A stretch of DNA of 64,000 nucleotides from Persicitalea sp038235275 (GCA_038235275.1 JBBSUC010000003.1:62001-126000); one strand, 5' to 3'. Positions 44,089 through 53,083 are shown, numbered from the stretch's first letter. A program made the numbers and translations. Notes: a model not told the origin generated them from the letters alone.

Positions 44089-45024
44089 TTATTTTTCGTT
44101 GTACCCAAACTGCCGCAATTTGTCGTCTTTGCTGCGCCAGTTGGGTTCTACTTTTACAAAGGTTTCCAGGAAAACTTTTTTGCCGAAGAAGGCTTCCATG
44201 TCTTGTCGGGCCTGGGTGCCGACCAGCTTGATCATCGAGCCTTTGTCGCCGATCAGGATGCCTTTCTGACTTTTGCGCTCGACCATGATTTCGGCGCGGA
44301 TGACGATGATGTCCTCTTTTTCCTTAAATTCGGTCACTACCACCTCGCTGCTGTACGGGATTTCCTGGCGGTAATTAAGGAAAATCTTCTCACGGACGAT
44401 TTCGGAAGCGAAGAAACGCTCGGGCTTGTCGGTAAGTTCGTCCTGCGCGAAATAAGGCGGATGATGCGGTAGCCGCGTGATGAGGTTGTGGAAGAGCGTC
44501 GCCACGTTGGCGTTCAGCAGGGCCGAGATCGGGATGATGGCGGCGGGCTGAATGGCATCTTCCCACTCGGCAGTCTTGGCCTGCACCTTTTCCTCGTCGG
44601 ATAGGTCAATTTTGTTCAACACCAAAACGACAGGTGCATCCGAGCGTTTCAGCAACGGCACTACCTCGTGGCCCACGATTTTTTCGCCTACCTCGGCCAC
44701 GAAAAGCACCACGTCAGCGTCTTCCAGCGAGCCTTTCACGAAGGTCATCATGGAATCGTGCAGTTTGTAGGCGGGCGTGACCACGCCGGGCGTGTCGGAG
44801 TACACCATCTGGAAGGGCGTTCCCTCATGGGTGCCGTTCAGGATGCCCATGATGCGGTGACGGGTGGTTTGGGCTTTGGAAGTGATGATGGAGAGCTTTT
44901 CGCCCACCAGCACGTTCATGAGGGTGGACTTGCCCACGTTGGGCCGACCGATGATGCTGACGAAGCCCGCCCGAAAGTCAATCGGCGCGACCTCGGGTTC
45001 GGTCCCGGAAGTAATTTCTGACAT
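44089..45024 (-). CDS. era: GTPase Era
   Basis: 311 residues. N-terminal G domain (GRPNVGKST at 26-34, DTPGV, NKIDL) and C-terminal KH domain (EIMVERKSQKGILIGDKGSMIKLVGTQARQDME). Era binds the 3' end of 16S rRNA during 30S assembly. It is divergent from the initiator tRNA gene and precedes der. A TACCTTTG -7 element lies at 45070-45077 on its strand. Confidence 0.97.
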   Translation of the reverse strand: MSEITSGTEPEVAPIDFRAGFVSIIGRPNVGKSTLMNVLVGEKLSIITSKAQTTRHRIMGILNGTHEGTPFQMVYSDTPGVVTPAYKLHDSMMTFVKGSLEDADVVLFVAEVGEKIVGHEVVPLLKRSDAPVVLVLNKIDLSDEEKVQAKTAEWEDAIQPAAIIPISALLNANVATLFHNLITRLPHHPPYFAQDELTDKPERFFASEIVREKIFLNYRQEIPYSSEVVVTEFKEKEDIIVIRAEIMVERKSQKGILIGDKGSMIKLVGTQARQDMEAFFGKKVFLETFVKVEPNWRSKDDKLRQFGYNEK

Positions 45025-45069
45025 AGGTGATCAGGTATCTTGAATACCAGAGTTTTAAAAAATATTTTG

Positions 45070-45077
45070 CAAAGGTA
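45070..45077 (-). promoter_or_regulatory. Probable -7 element of era
   Basis: TACCTTTG on the minus strand, 45 nt upstream of the era ATG. It is interleaved with the divergent tRNA promoter. No good -33 was found. Confidence 0.45.
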
Positions 45078-45078
45078 G

Positions 45079-45109
45079 TTGTTTTTTAGAAAATGTCCTG
45101 CTACATTTG
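45079..45109 (+). promoter_or_regulatory. Promoter of tRNA-fMet
   Basis: TTG at 45079-45081, a 20-nt spacer and TACATTTG at 45102-45109 match the Bacteroidota consensus. The mature tRNA starts 17 nt later. Confidence 0.75.
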
Positions 45110-45125
45110 TCCTCCAATTCAATGG

Positions 45126-45198
<73 letters not shown>

Positions 45199-45202
45199 CG
45201 AA

Positions 45203-45240
45203 GAAAAAGGTCACTATCGAAAGATGGTGGCCTTTTTTCG
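45203..45240 (+). terminator. Terminator of tRNA-fMet
   Basis: AAAAAGGTCACTATC, loop GAAA, then GATGGTGGCCTTTTTT form a stem with two G-T type mismatches and a T-run, directly after the tRNA. Confidence 0.85.
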
Positions 45241-45315
45241 TTTCTCCGCATTCTTCCTTACATTGAGATTTATGAACTACTCATTTATTGGTAATTCACT
45301 TTCTCAAAAATTAGC

Positions 45316-46194
45316 ATGAAAAAATTTGTTCTGGTTACCTTGGCGGCGCTATTTAGCTTGATTGCCAGCGCTCAAGAAAAGAACCACGTGGCCTTTCGGG
45401 AGGACTTCAACGGTTCGTCGCTCGAAAATTTCCGGTACGGCTCTGCTGGTAGTCCGGCGGAATTCAAATGGAAATCGGGGGTAACGGCCGCTTCGGAGCC
45501 GGGAACAAAAGTCCTATCGCTCAAACTCGACCCCGACGAGGCGGCGGGCGCGGGCAAGGGGCCAGAAATTATCTCGAAAGACTTTACCCACTTCGGCACA
45601 TATTCTGCCCGACTCAAAATCCCGGACGTCAGAAAGGTTCAGCCCAACGCCGGAGCAGTCGTGGGGTACTTTACCTACCACGTCGACAGCCTGCCCGGCC
45701 TGAGCGAAATCGATTTCGAATGGCTCCTGGCCGATCCCGAAATTATCTACGTCGGCACCTGGACGGGCCAGCCGGATTCTCTGGTGCGCGTAGGTCGCAC
45801 GATCAATCTCGCCAAAGGCGACATCCTCTACACCATTCATAAAGTGCGGCACGACGGCCAGCCCGTCCCGCTCATCGGACGCCAAAACCAGCCCGAGACC
45901 ATCGCCGCCCTGGCAGACTACGACGCCTCGGCCCGCTTCTACACCTACGGCTTCGACTGGTACCCCGACCGCCTCCGCTGGTGGATGCTACACCCGACGA
46001 CGGGCGAAAAAATCGTCCTTTGGGATTATCAGGGGTCGCCGCTGGGAGTTCCCCAAAATCTCTCGCACTACCGGATGAATTTTTGGCACACCAATAACTG
46101 GTCAGTTGAAACCAATCCCAATTCCACCGAAAAACCGCGCGAGCGCTACGAGTTGGAAGTGGATTGGATGTCGTACGAACCGATGAAGAAGTAG
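45316..46194 (+). CDS. Glycoside hydrolase family 16-like secreted protein
   Basis: 292 residues with a signal peptide (MKKFVLVTLAALFSLIASAQ). The jelly-roll fold of GH16 is indicated by FREDFNGSSLENF, the catalytic motif EIDFE (Glu131, Asp133, Glu135), YTYGFDWYPDRLRWW and a closing FWHTNNWSVE. It would act outside the cytoplasm on a beta-glucan-type polymer, but the subfamily and substrate are not evident. It stands alone, with no SusCD next to it. Confidence 0.85.
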   Translation: MKKFVLVTLAALFSLIASAQEKNHVAFREDFNGSSLENFRYGSAGSPAEFKWKSGVTAASEPGTKVLSLKLDPDEAAGAGKGPEIISKDFTHFGTYSARLKIPDVRKVQPNAGAVVGYFTYHVDSLPGLSEIDFEWLLADPEIIYVGTWTGQPDSLVRVGRTINLAKGDILYTIHKVRHDGQPVPLIGRQNQPETIAALADYDASARFYTYGFDWYPDRLRWWMLHPTTGEKIVLWDYQGSPLGVPQNLSHYRMNFWHTNNWSVETNPNSTEKPRERYELEVDWMSYEPMKK

Positions 46195-46282
46195 GGCAAC
46201 TAGTGGCTTGAGGTGGAGTTCAAGGCCTTCTCGCCGGGGACGCTTCTGCTCGCGAACTAAGTCTGATTTTCGCCTGCCTTCG

Positions 46283-47521
46283 TCACGAAGAAAAAACGGC
46301 ACCACGAACTTCACCAAATCCAACGCGTACACCATCGTGCTGTGCGTAGCCGCGCATAATCACTTCGTCGCCATCCTGCAAATACGTGCGTTCGCTGCCG
46401 TCCGACAACCTGACTGGAATTTTGCCGCCTTCGGTCAGTTCCAGCAGGCAGCCAGCCTCGTCTTTCTCCGGCCCACTTATGGTACCCGTCGCCAGCAAGT
46501 CACCGACGCGCAGGTTGCAGCCCGAAATGGTATGGTGAGCAATCTGCTGGCGAATGTTCCAGTAAAGATTACGGGCGTTGGTGCGGCAGACGCCGGTTTC
46601 CGTGGTCTGTGCCTTAATCGTCACTTGCAGGTTCAGCTCGAAGTTCAACGCGCCGTCGGTCTGCAAATAAGGCAGAGACACGGGGCTTTGCGTCGGACCA
46701 GCCACGCGGAAAGCTTCCAGCGCGTCCAGCGTCACGACCCAGGGCGAAATGGAAGACGCGAAATTCTTGCTCAAAAAAGGTCCCAGCGGCTGGTACTCCC
46801 AGCGCTGAATGTCCCGCGCCGACCAGTCGTTGAAAAGAACGCAGCCAAAAATATAGTCTTCCGCCTCTTCCGTCGAAACCGGAATACCCAATTCTGAATT
46901 TTTGCCCATTATAAAACCCAACTCTAACTCGTAATCCAACGCCTGGCTGGGGCTAAAAATGGGTTCGGTAGCCCCGGGAGGAAGAATTTGCCCGTTTGGT
47001 CGGCGAATGGGCGTGCCCGACAACACGATGGAAGACGCCCGTCCGTGGTAGGCCACGGGCAGGTGCTTCCAGTTGGGTAGCAGCGGGTTGTCAGGCCGGA
47101 AAAGCTGACCGACGTGAGTGGCGTGTTCCAGACTGGAATAAAAATCGGTGTAGTCGCCGATGGCCACGGGCAGGTGCATTGTGGCGTCGGCTTGCCGAAC
47201 GAGAATCCTTTTGGCAAACTGTTGCAGCACCGAGTCAAGGCTGGTGAGCTGTTCTTGCAGGGTAGTCCTGACCTTTCGGATTTCCGGACGCCCCAGCGCC
47301 ATCAATTCGTTCAGCGTGCTTTGCTGGTAAACGGAATCCTTGATCCCGCAGGGGTGCAGGACGCCAAATCGGGCGGCGGCGGCCAGGTCAATGATCCATT
47401 CTCCGATGGCTACCCCGACCCTCGGCGGCTCCGTGCCATCGCTAAAAATGCCGAAGGGCAAATTGTGCAGCGAAAAATCGGAGTCCGGCGGAATGTCGAG
47501 CCACGGAACGGGAGGCGTCAT
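46283..47521 (-). CDS. fahA: Fumarylacetoacetase
   Basis: 412 residues. Last step of tyrosine/homogentisate breakdown, giving fumarate and acetoacetate. Landmarks are the N-terminal FSLHNLPFGIFS, DYTDFYSSLEHATHVGQLFR, NWKHLPVAYHGRASSIVLSGTPIRRP, DYELELGFIMGK, NDWSARDIQRWEYQPLGPFLSKNFASSISPWVV and GDLLATGTISGPE. Its ATG overlaps the stop of the MarR gene by 4 nt, so regulator and enzyme are co-transcribed, with the phenylalanine hydroxylase gene upstream. Confidence 0.96.
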   Translation of the reverse strand: MTPPVPWLDIPPDSDFSLHNLPFGIFSDGTEPPRVGVAIGEWIIDLAAAARFGVLHPCGIKDSVYQQSTLNELMALGRPEIRKVRTTLQEQLTSLDSVLQQFAKRILVRQADATMHLPVAIGDYTDFYSSLEHATHVGQLFRPDNPLLPNWKHLPVAYHGRASSIVLSGTPIRRPNGQILPPGATEPIFSPSQALDYELELGFIMGKNSELGIPVSTEEAEDYIFGCVLFNDWSARDIQRWEYQPLGPFLSKNFASSISPWVVTLDALEAFRVAGPTQSPVSLPYLQTDGALNFELNLQVTIKAQTTETGVCRTNARNLYWNIRQQIAHHTISGCNLRVGDLLATGTISGPEKDEAGCLLELTEGGKIPVRLSDGSERTYLQDGDEVIMRGYAQHDGVRVGFGEVRGAVFSS

Positions 47522-47961
47522 TCCTTTTCGTTAAAGTTATTATAAATCGAATCCATAATGTGAACAAATTGCTGGTAGTCGGCCTCGTTCAGCTCGCCCC
47601 AGCCCCGGCGGCGAATTTCGGCCACCACCGGAAACGCTTCGTCACGCACCTGTAGCCCTTTCTTGGTCATGTGGATATTGAACTTTCGGCGGTCACCCAC
47701 CGCATTGCGCCGCTCTACGAAGCCTTTTTTCTCCAATAAATCGATGATGCGCGTTACCGTGGGCGGGTCTTTATAAGTAATTTCGGCTAAGGCGTTCTGA
47801 CTAATGCCCTGATCGCGGGCGATATGATCGACTAACACCCACTGATCGACGGTGAGGTCGATTCCCTTTTCGTTTAGCATTCTTTGCAGTGAACTGCGGA
47901 TTTTTTTGATCGTGGTGTCGATTTTGAAAAAATAAGCGCGTTGGTCGGAGTGATGCGTCAT
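47518..47961 (-). CDS. MarR family transcriptional regulator
   Basis: 147 residues from the ATG at 47961 (MTHHSDQRAYFFKIDTTIKKI); a longer form starting at 48006 is less likely. The winged helix is evident: LTVDQWVLVDHIARDQGISQNALAEITYKDPPTVTRIIDLLEKKGFVERRNAVGDRRKFNIHMTKKG in sequence, with the usual dimerising helices at both ends. It overlaps fahA by 4 nt and lies between phhA and fahA, so it probably controls aromatic amino acid breakdown and responds to a pathway intermediate (inference). Confidence 0.92.
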   Translation of the reverse strand: MTHHSDQRAYFFKIDTTIKKIRSSLQRMLNEKGIDLTVDQWVLVDHIARDQGISQNALAEITYKDPPTVTRIIDLLEKKGFVERRNAVGDRRKFNIHMTKKGLQVRDEAFPVVAEIRRRGWGELNEADYQQFVHIMDSIYNNFNEKE

Positions 47962-48063
47962 GGGGCGAGCGAGGCGGTAGTTAGGTTTTAAGGACAAATC
48001 CAACAAATATACTAGCCGTTAACTATTGCCATGCTAACAAACCCTTCTTTTTTTGCCAATTTC

Positions 48064-48798
48064 TTAGTGAACGGCGGTTTTTGCGACGCTTTTCTCCAAT
48101 ATTTCAGAAATTTCTGCCACCGACCCATAAAGCTGCTCGTAGGAATCTATGACGAAATAATGCTTCTGGTAGCGGTCGATATGGTAGGGGGTTTCGAGCA
48201 GTTCGGCTACGTTGAAAGGGAGTTTCGGTACGTCGTCACGTCTACAGTATTCGCTTTCACCGGACGAGGAAATGATGCCGCCGCCGTAGATTTTCAATGC
48301 GCCCTTTTCCCGAATCATCCCAAATTCCACTGTGTACCAGTAAATTCGGGAAAGTCGCTGTAGCGCCACCTCATCGTCGATGAACCGCAGGGCGACCCGG
48401 CTCAAATCGGCCATAAAATCGCAGAAAGCCTGATTACTTAGCAGCGGCACGTGGCCGAAAGTATCGTGAAACATATCTGGTTCTTCCAGATAATCCAGTT
48501 GCTCGGGCTTGCGCAACCAAGTAGAGGCCGGGAATTGCCGATTGGCCAAATGCTGGTAAAATTCCTGGTGGGGGATCAGACCCGGCACCACGTATACCTC
48601 CCAGCCCGTTAGTTGGCGCAGACGCGGGTTGGTGTCGTCGGCGAAATTCGGAATCTGATCGGCCACAAAACCAACTTCTTCCACGCCGCTGAGGTAGGCC
48701 TCGCTGGCGATACGCGGCAGGATTTCCATCTGCCGCTCAAAGAGATGTTTCCACATGGCGTGGTCAGCGGGAGTATAGTTCTGATACGGTTGTTGCAT
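48064..48798 (-). CDS. phhA: Phenylalanine 4-monooxygenase
   Basis: 244 residues, a bacterial catalytic-core-only aromatic amino acid hydroxylase. It hydroxylates phenylalanine to tyrosine using tetrahydropterin and O2. Iron ligands are His111 and His116 in FHDTFGH and Glu158 in YTVEFGMI. YVVPGLIPHQEFYQHLANRQFP is typical of the family. It is 103 nt upstream of the MarR-fahA pair on the same strand. Confidence 0.96.
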   Translation of the reverse strand: MQQPYQNYTPADHAMWKHLFERQMEILPRIASEAYLSGVEEVGFVADQIPNFADDTNPRLRQLTGWEVYVVPGLIPHQEFYQHLANRQFPASTWLRKPEQLDYLEEPDMFHDTFGHVPLLSNQAFCDFMADLSRVALRFIDDEVALQRLSRIYWYTVEFGMIREKGALKIYGGGIISSSGESEYCRRDDVPKLPFNVAELLETPYHIDRYQKHYFVIDSYEQLYGSVAEISEILEKSVAKTAVH

Positions 48799-48899
48799 AT
48801 AATTTTATCGATTCTTAGCGGACTTTTGCTATTTTGGCGGTCGTCGGCGAATTCTTATTGAACTTTGCGGATATAAACCTATAATTATTCAACGCAAAA

Positions 48900-49640
48900 A
48901 TGCCTTGGTACCATACCTTTTTTGAGGGATTGCCCCAAATTGCCTGGAAAGAAAGCCAGACAGAGGAATACACCGATTGGGAGGTGGATTTCCTGGCCGA
49001 CGTGCTGGAACTCACGCATGGCAGCAAGGTGCTGGACGTGATGGCAGGCTACGGACGCCATGCCCTACCGCTGGCCAGGCGCGGCTACGAGCTGACCGCC
49101 GTGGATATTTCGGAAGAATATTGCCGGGAATTGGAGCAGGTCGCCCGCACCGAAAACCTGCCCATAACGGTGCTGCAAGGTGATTTCGACGAAATTCGAT
49201 TGCCCGAGAAAATCTACGCGGCAGCCTACTGCCTGGGAAACAGCTTCAGCTTTTTTCCCCGTGAAACGATGCAGTGGTTTCTAAAAAAAATAGCGGACCA
49301 TTTACCGACGGGTAGCTACTTCGTTGCCCACACCCAGCTACTGGCCGAGAGCGTTTTTCCCAACTTCCAGGAACGTACCTGGATGCCCGTGGGGAACGAC
49401 ATCACGTATCTGGCGCAAAATGAATTTGATGTCGCCAAGGGCATCATCCACGCTGAACTCACTTACACCCGCAACGGCGAGCGCGTGACCCGAAGCATCG
49501 AGCAGTACGTCTTTACGCTGGCCGAATTATCCGCTATGATGCAGGAGGCTGGACTAACCGTCACCGAAACCTTTGGCAGCCTCGATGGCGAAGCCTTTGC
49601 GCTGGGCGACGAGCAGGCTTATTTGCTGGCGGTGAAGTGA
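48900..49640 (+). CDS. Class I SAM-dependent methyltransferase
   Basis: 246 residues. Rossmann-type methyltransferase with motif I VLDVMAGYGRHALPLARRGYELTAVDISEEY and post-motif VLQGDFDEI; the rest fits the type-11/25 methyltransferase class (IEQYVFTLAELSAMMQEAGLTV). The substrate is unknown. It is divergent from phhA (101 nt apart), and the ThuA-domain gene follows in the same direction. Confidence 0.85.
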   Translation: MPWYHTFFEGLPQIAWKESQTEEYTDWEVDFLADVLELTHGSKVLDVMAGYGRHALPLARRGYELTAVDISEEYCRELEQVARTENLPITVLQGDFDEIRLPEKIYAAAYCLGNSFSFFPRETMQWFLKKIADHLPTGSYFVAHTQLLAESVFPNFQERTWMPVGNDITYLAQNEFDVAKGIIHAELTYTRNGERVTRSIEQYVFTLAELSAMMQEAGLTVTETFGSLDGEAFALGDEQAYLLAVK

Positions 49641-49675
49641 TATATTTGCCAAACTTTTAACTAAACACTATCCTG

Positions 49676-50431
49676 ATGAAAAAACGCTCCTTCTTCCTTT
49701 GTCTTCTTACGCTGCTCACCTTAGCCGCCCAAGCCACTCCATTGCCCGACGCAACGGCGCCCGACGCAACGGCGCCCGACGCCATTCTGGTTTTTTCCAA
49801 AACCAAAGGTTTCCGTCATAAATCCATTCCGGCGGGCCAGGCGGCTTTGATGAAACTGGGGGCCGAAAACCGCTTCCAGGTCGATACAACCGAAGATGCC
49901 TCGGCTTTTACCCTCGACAATTTGAAAAAATATAAAACGGTGGTGTTCCTCAGCACGACCGGCGACGTCCTGAATCCTGAGCAACAGACGGCTTTTGAAA
50001 AGTACATCCAGGGGGGGGGTGGTTTTTTTGGCATTCACGCGGCGGCGGATACGGAGTACGACTGGCCCTGGTACAACAAGCTGTTGGGCGCGTATTTCCT
50101 CAGCCACCCCAAGCAGCAGAGCATGGACGTCATCGTCTGGAATAAGGAGCATCCCACCACGAGTTTTTTGCCTAACATGTGGCGACGGTTCGATGAGTTG
50201 TATAATTACAAAAGTATTCAGCCGGGCATCATCGTGCTGGCCACGCTGGACGAAACCAGCTATGAGGGGGGCGTAAACGGCCGGATGCACCCATTCATCT
50301 GGTACCACGAGTTCGAGGGCGGACGCGCCTACTACACCGGCGGCGGCCACACCGACGAATCCTACGTGGAGCCGTTATTCGTGAAGCACTTGCTGGAAGC
50401 CATAAAATGGACCATGCGGCGCACCAAATAA
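49676..50431 (+). CDS. Secreted ThuA domain protein
   Basis: 251 residues with a signal peptide (MKKRSFFLCLLTLLTLAAQA). The ThuA-like (trehalose-utilisation, glutamine-amidotransferase-like) fold shows ILVFSKTKGFRHKSIPAGQAAL, KTVVFLSTTGDVL, FEKYIQGGGGFFGIHAAADTEYDW and a final AYYTGGGHTDESY. The family is linked to sugar metabolism but the exported version is uncharacterised. After the signal peptide a 15-bp tandem repeat (49744-49783) encodes PDATAPDATAPDA. A run of nine G (50011-50019) encodes the glycines of QGGGGFF. Confidence 0.88.
   Translation: MKKRSFFLCLLTLLTLAAQATPLPDATAPDATAPDAILVFSKTKGFRHKSIPAGQAALMKLGAENRFQVDTTEDASAFTLDNLKKYKTVVFLSTTGDVLNPEQQTAFEKYIQGGGGFFGIHAAADTEYDWPWYNKLLGAYFLSHPKQQSMDVIVWNKEHPTTSFLPNMWRRFDELYNYKSIQPGIIVLATLDETSYEGGVNGRMHPFIWYHEFEGGRAYYTGGGHTDESYVEPLFVKHLLEAIKWTMRRTK
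49744..49783 (+). repeat. 15-bp coding tandem repeat in the ThuA gene
   Basis: Two exact copies of GCCCGACGCAACGGC (49744-49758, 49759-49773) plus ten bases of a third. The unit is a multiple of three, so copy-number change would only alter linker length. Confidence 0.9.
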
Positions 50432-50435
50432 CCTA

Positions 50436-51026
50436 TTACACGACCATCTTCTCGATCAATAGCATGAAGATGTGGATAACCTTGATGTGGATTTCCTGAA
50501 TGCGATCCGCGTAGCCAAAATGGGGGACGCAGATTTCCACGTCCGCCTGTCCCGCCAGTTTTCCGCCATCTTTTCCTGACAGAATAACCACCTTCATGCC
50601 CCGGCTGCGGGCGGCTTCCACGGCCCGGATGATGTTGGCTGAGTTGCCGCTCGTGCTGAGTCCCAGCAGCACGTCACCCGGCTGCCCCAGCCCCTCGACA
50701 AAGCGCGAAAACACAAACTCGAAGCCAAAATCATTGCTCACACAACTCAGGTGGCTGGGGTCCGAAATAGCAATGGCAGGCAGGGCGCGGCGGTTGTCAC
50801 GATAACGCCCCGTGAGTTCCTCGGCGAAGTGCATGGCGTCGCAGTGCGAGCCGCCGTTGCCGCAGGAAATGATCTTGTGATTACCCAGAATGGCTTCGGC
50901 CATCAGCGTGGCGGCTTTTTCGATGGCTTCGAGTTGGGCCGGGTTGGCCAAAAAAGCATCCAGCACATGCTTGGCTTCGGTGAGTTCTTGCTGGATTGTT
51001 TCGAGGGCAGGAGTCAATTCATTCAT
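50436..51026 (-). CDS. gmhA: Sedoheptulose 7-phosphate isomerase
   Basis: 196 residues of the SIS fold. Converts sedoheptulose 7-phosphate to D-glycero-D-manno-heptose 7-phosphate, the first step to ADP-heptose for LPS. Landmarks are IISCGNGGSHCDAMHFAEELTGRY, SCVSNDFGFEFVFSRFVEGLGQPGDVLLGLSTSGNS and the C-terminal VPHFGYADRIQEIHIKVIHIFMLLIE. It is convergent with the ThuA gene, 4 nt between stops. The other heptose genes are not in the window. Confidence 0.94.
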   Translation of the reverse strand: MNELTPALETIQQELTEAKHVLDAFLANPAQLEAIEKAATLMAEAILGNHKIISCGNGGSHCDAMHFAEELTGRYRDNRRALPAIAISDPSHLSCVSNDFGFEFVFSRFVEGLGQPGDVLLGLSTSGNSANIIRAVEAARSRGMKVVILSGKDGGKLAGQADVEICVPHFGYADRIQEIHIKVIHIFMLLIEKMVV

Positions 51027-51058
51027 AACTACGGCTCAATATTTTTTAGATAAACGGG

Positions 51059-51778
51059 TCACTTCCCCAATAATCCCTTCACCTTAGGCAAAGCTTCCTT
51101 AGCCCAAAGACCGTACATTTTGCCCGAAAAGTGCAGACCGTCGTTGGCAAACATGCTGGGATCGTTCAGGCCCGAGCGGGAAATGGGCGTGATGTTGATG
51201 AACAGAATACCCGCTTTTTCGCATTCCTCCTTCGCCACAACGTTGAAAGCGTCGATTTCGCGGGCCACTTTGGTACGGTCGCTGTTTTTGCCGAATGGCG
51301 AAACGCCCCAGTCGGGCGTCGAAAGCACGAAAACGCGGTTTTTGTTGCCCTTGGCAAACTTTACGCTGGTAGTCAGCAAACTGCGGAATTCCGTGCGGTA
51401 CCGCTCGATGGACTGGCCCCGGTATTGATTGTTGACCCCGATCAGCAGTGAGACCAAATCATAGGTCTTGGCATTTTTGGCCTGAACTATTCCATCGACC
51501 AACTCGGCGGTAGTCCAGCCCGTGCGGGCGATGAGGTCGGGCGGGGCCACGGCCAGGCCGTCCTGCCTGAGCACAGCGGCCAACTGCACCGACCAGCGGT
51601 CAGCTTCCGGCACGCTTTCGCCAATGGTATAGGAGTCGCCCAGCGACAGGAAACTGATGCCACGCGCGGAGTCGGTTGGCGTGACCGGCGTAGGATCAGG
51701 CGGGGTAGCGGGAGAATCGTTGGAAGTGCAGGCCAGGCAGAAAAAGGCTAGTCCGGCGATGATCGAGGTCAAATTCAT
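51059..51778 (-). CDS. SGNH/GDSL hydrolase lipoprotein
   Basis: 239 residues. Lipoprotein signal (LAFFCLACTS, Cys17), Pro/Thr-rich linker, then the SGNH blocks: block I FLSLGDSYTIGE (Ser49), the Gly block, block III LLIGVNNQYRG (Asn) and block V FANDGLHFSGKMY (Asp and His). A likely periplasmic or surface esterase. Its ATG overlaps the stop of the histidine kinase gene by 4 nt, so the two are coupled. Confidence 0.88.
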   Translation of the reverse strand: MNLTSIIAGLAFFCLACTSNDSPATPPDPTPVTPTDSARGISFLSLGDSYTIGESVPEADRWSVQLAAVLRQDGLAVAPPDLIARTGWTTAELVDGIVQAKNAKTYDLVSLLIGVNNQYRGQSIERYRTEFRSLLTTSVKFAKGNKNRVFVLSTPDWGVSPFGKNSDRTKVAREIDAFNVVAKEECEKAGILFINITPISRSGLNDPSMFANDGLHFSGKMYGLWAKEALPKVKGLLGK

Positions 51779-52815
51779 ACTTCTTCGGCTTTATCGAGTT
51801 TAAAAGTAAAGGTAGTGCCTTTGCCCGGCTTGGACATCACGGCAATTTTGGAGCCGTGGCCATTGAGAATGTGCTTTACGATGGCCAGGCCCAGGCCCGT
51901 GCCGCCGCGCTCCTTGGAACGGCTTTTCTCCACCCGATAGAAACGCTCGAATATCCGGTTCAGATGTTCCGGCGGAATGCCCGGCCCGTTGTCGCGCACC
52001 GAAATAACGTAGTGCTTTTTCTCTTCGTTGAAATGGATAATGACCTTGCCACCCTCTTTGTTGTACTTTACGGCGTTCTCGATGAGGTTGACCATCACCT
52101 GGTCGATACGTTGCGCGTCGGCTTGGACCCAAACTTCCATCAGGTCATCAGGCTTTACTTTGAAGGACACTTTACGGTCGTGGGCGATTTTCTCCAATCG
52201 GTCCAGGATGTCCTCCACCACCACGCGCAGGTCGATGCGCTCGATGTTCATCTTGATCGCCCCGGTTTCCATCTGCGAGAGTGTGACGAGGTCTTTCACC
52301 AGCGCGTCGAGTCCGTCCAGGCTTTTGGCGGCTTTTTTCAGGAAACGGTCACGGACTTTTTCGTCGTCCTTGGCTCCGTCGATAAGGGTATGGATGAAAC
52401 CCTGAGCGGCAAAAATGGGCGTCTTTAGTTCGTGCGACACGTCGGCCAGAAATTCGCGGCGGAACTGCTCCAGCTTTTTCAACTCTTCTATCTCCTTCTG
52501 TTTCTTGGCCACGTATACGAATATTTCGTCGTTCAGGCGTTTCAACGGGTTATTTTCCCGCACCAGTGACTTGCGTGAGATATCGAAGTCCTTCAATTTG
52601 AGTTTCCTGATAGTGCTGTACATTTTGTTGACCTCGCGGTACACGATGATCTCAATGGTGTAAAGTACCAGCGCAAACGACCCCGCAAAACTCGCCGCCC
52701 CCACCACGAACAGCATACTCGTGGTCACGTTCGGCACGAAGGCCAGGAACGTGGTGCTGATGGCGGCGATCAGCATGGACAGAATAAACGCAATGAGGCG
52801 CGGACTCAAGGACAC
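51775..52815 (-). CDS. Sensor histidine kinase (PhoR-like), no adjacent response regulator
   Basis: 346 residues from GTG 52815. Two membrane helices (about 8-30 and 35-58), no sizeable periplasmic domain, a coiled linker, HisKA with FLADVSHELKTP (His128) and HATPase_c with NLIENAVKYNKEGG, VRDNGPGIP, FERFYRVEKSRS and GGTGLGLAIVKHIL. It senses at or within the membrane. No response regulator is encoded next to it. It is co-translated with the SGNH lipoprotein gene. Confidence 0.93.
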   Translation of the reverse strand: MSLSPRLIAFILSMLIAAISTTFLAFVPNVTTSMLFVVGAASFAGSFALVLYTIEIIVYREVNKMYSTIRKLKLKDFDISRKSLVRENNPLKRLNDEIFVYVAKKQKEIEELKKLEQFRREFLADVSHELKTPIFAAQGFIHTLIDGAKDDEKVRDRFLKKAAKSLDGLDALVKDLVTLSQMETGAIKMNIERIDLRVVVEDILDRLEKIAHDRKVSFKVKPDDLMEVWVQADAQRIDQVMVNLIENAVKYNKEGGKVIIHFNEEKKHYVISVRDNGPGIPPEHLNRIFERFYRVEKSRSKERGGTGLGLAIVKHILNGHGSKIAVMSKPGKGTTFTFKLDKAEEV

Positions 52816-53083
52816 TTATTTAGTGGAGAATGGAGAGTGGCCCTTCGGCTACGCTCAGGATGACAGAAGCTAGAATTAATTTTTCTTCTCAACCTCAGGC
52901 AAAGTTAGCCAAAATGCGTGATTGATCGCCGCAGGGTCAAATCCTGGACAAGAGAGTAGCGAGAAACGCAGTACCGGACTTTTGTGTTAAGAATGAATCA
53001 AGAAGCCGAAGTGTGAATAATTACCGTTAATTTTGCGAAAAATTTATATGCGTGACTCTTCTTACTCTTAAACCTATACCGAA
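52816..53083. other. Divergent intergenic region between kinase and DksA-like genes
   Basis: 268 nt with no gene. It contains a GTGGAGAATGGAGAGTGG stretch and CTTCGGCTACGCTCAGGATG (52843-52862), words that recur in Bacteroidota intergenic DNA from general knowledge. A TAATTTTG (53028-53035) could be the -7 of the dksA-like gene. No strong hairpin terminator was seen. Confidence 0.5.

Noticed and set aside
49641..49648. TATATTTG as a promoter for the ThuA gene
   Set aside because: It matches the -7 element, but the nearest TTTG is only 15 nt upstream and lies within the preceding coding sequence.
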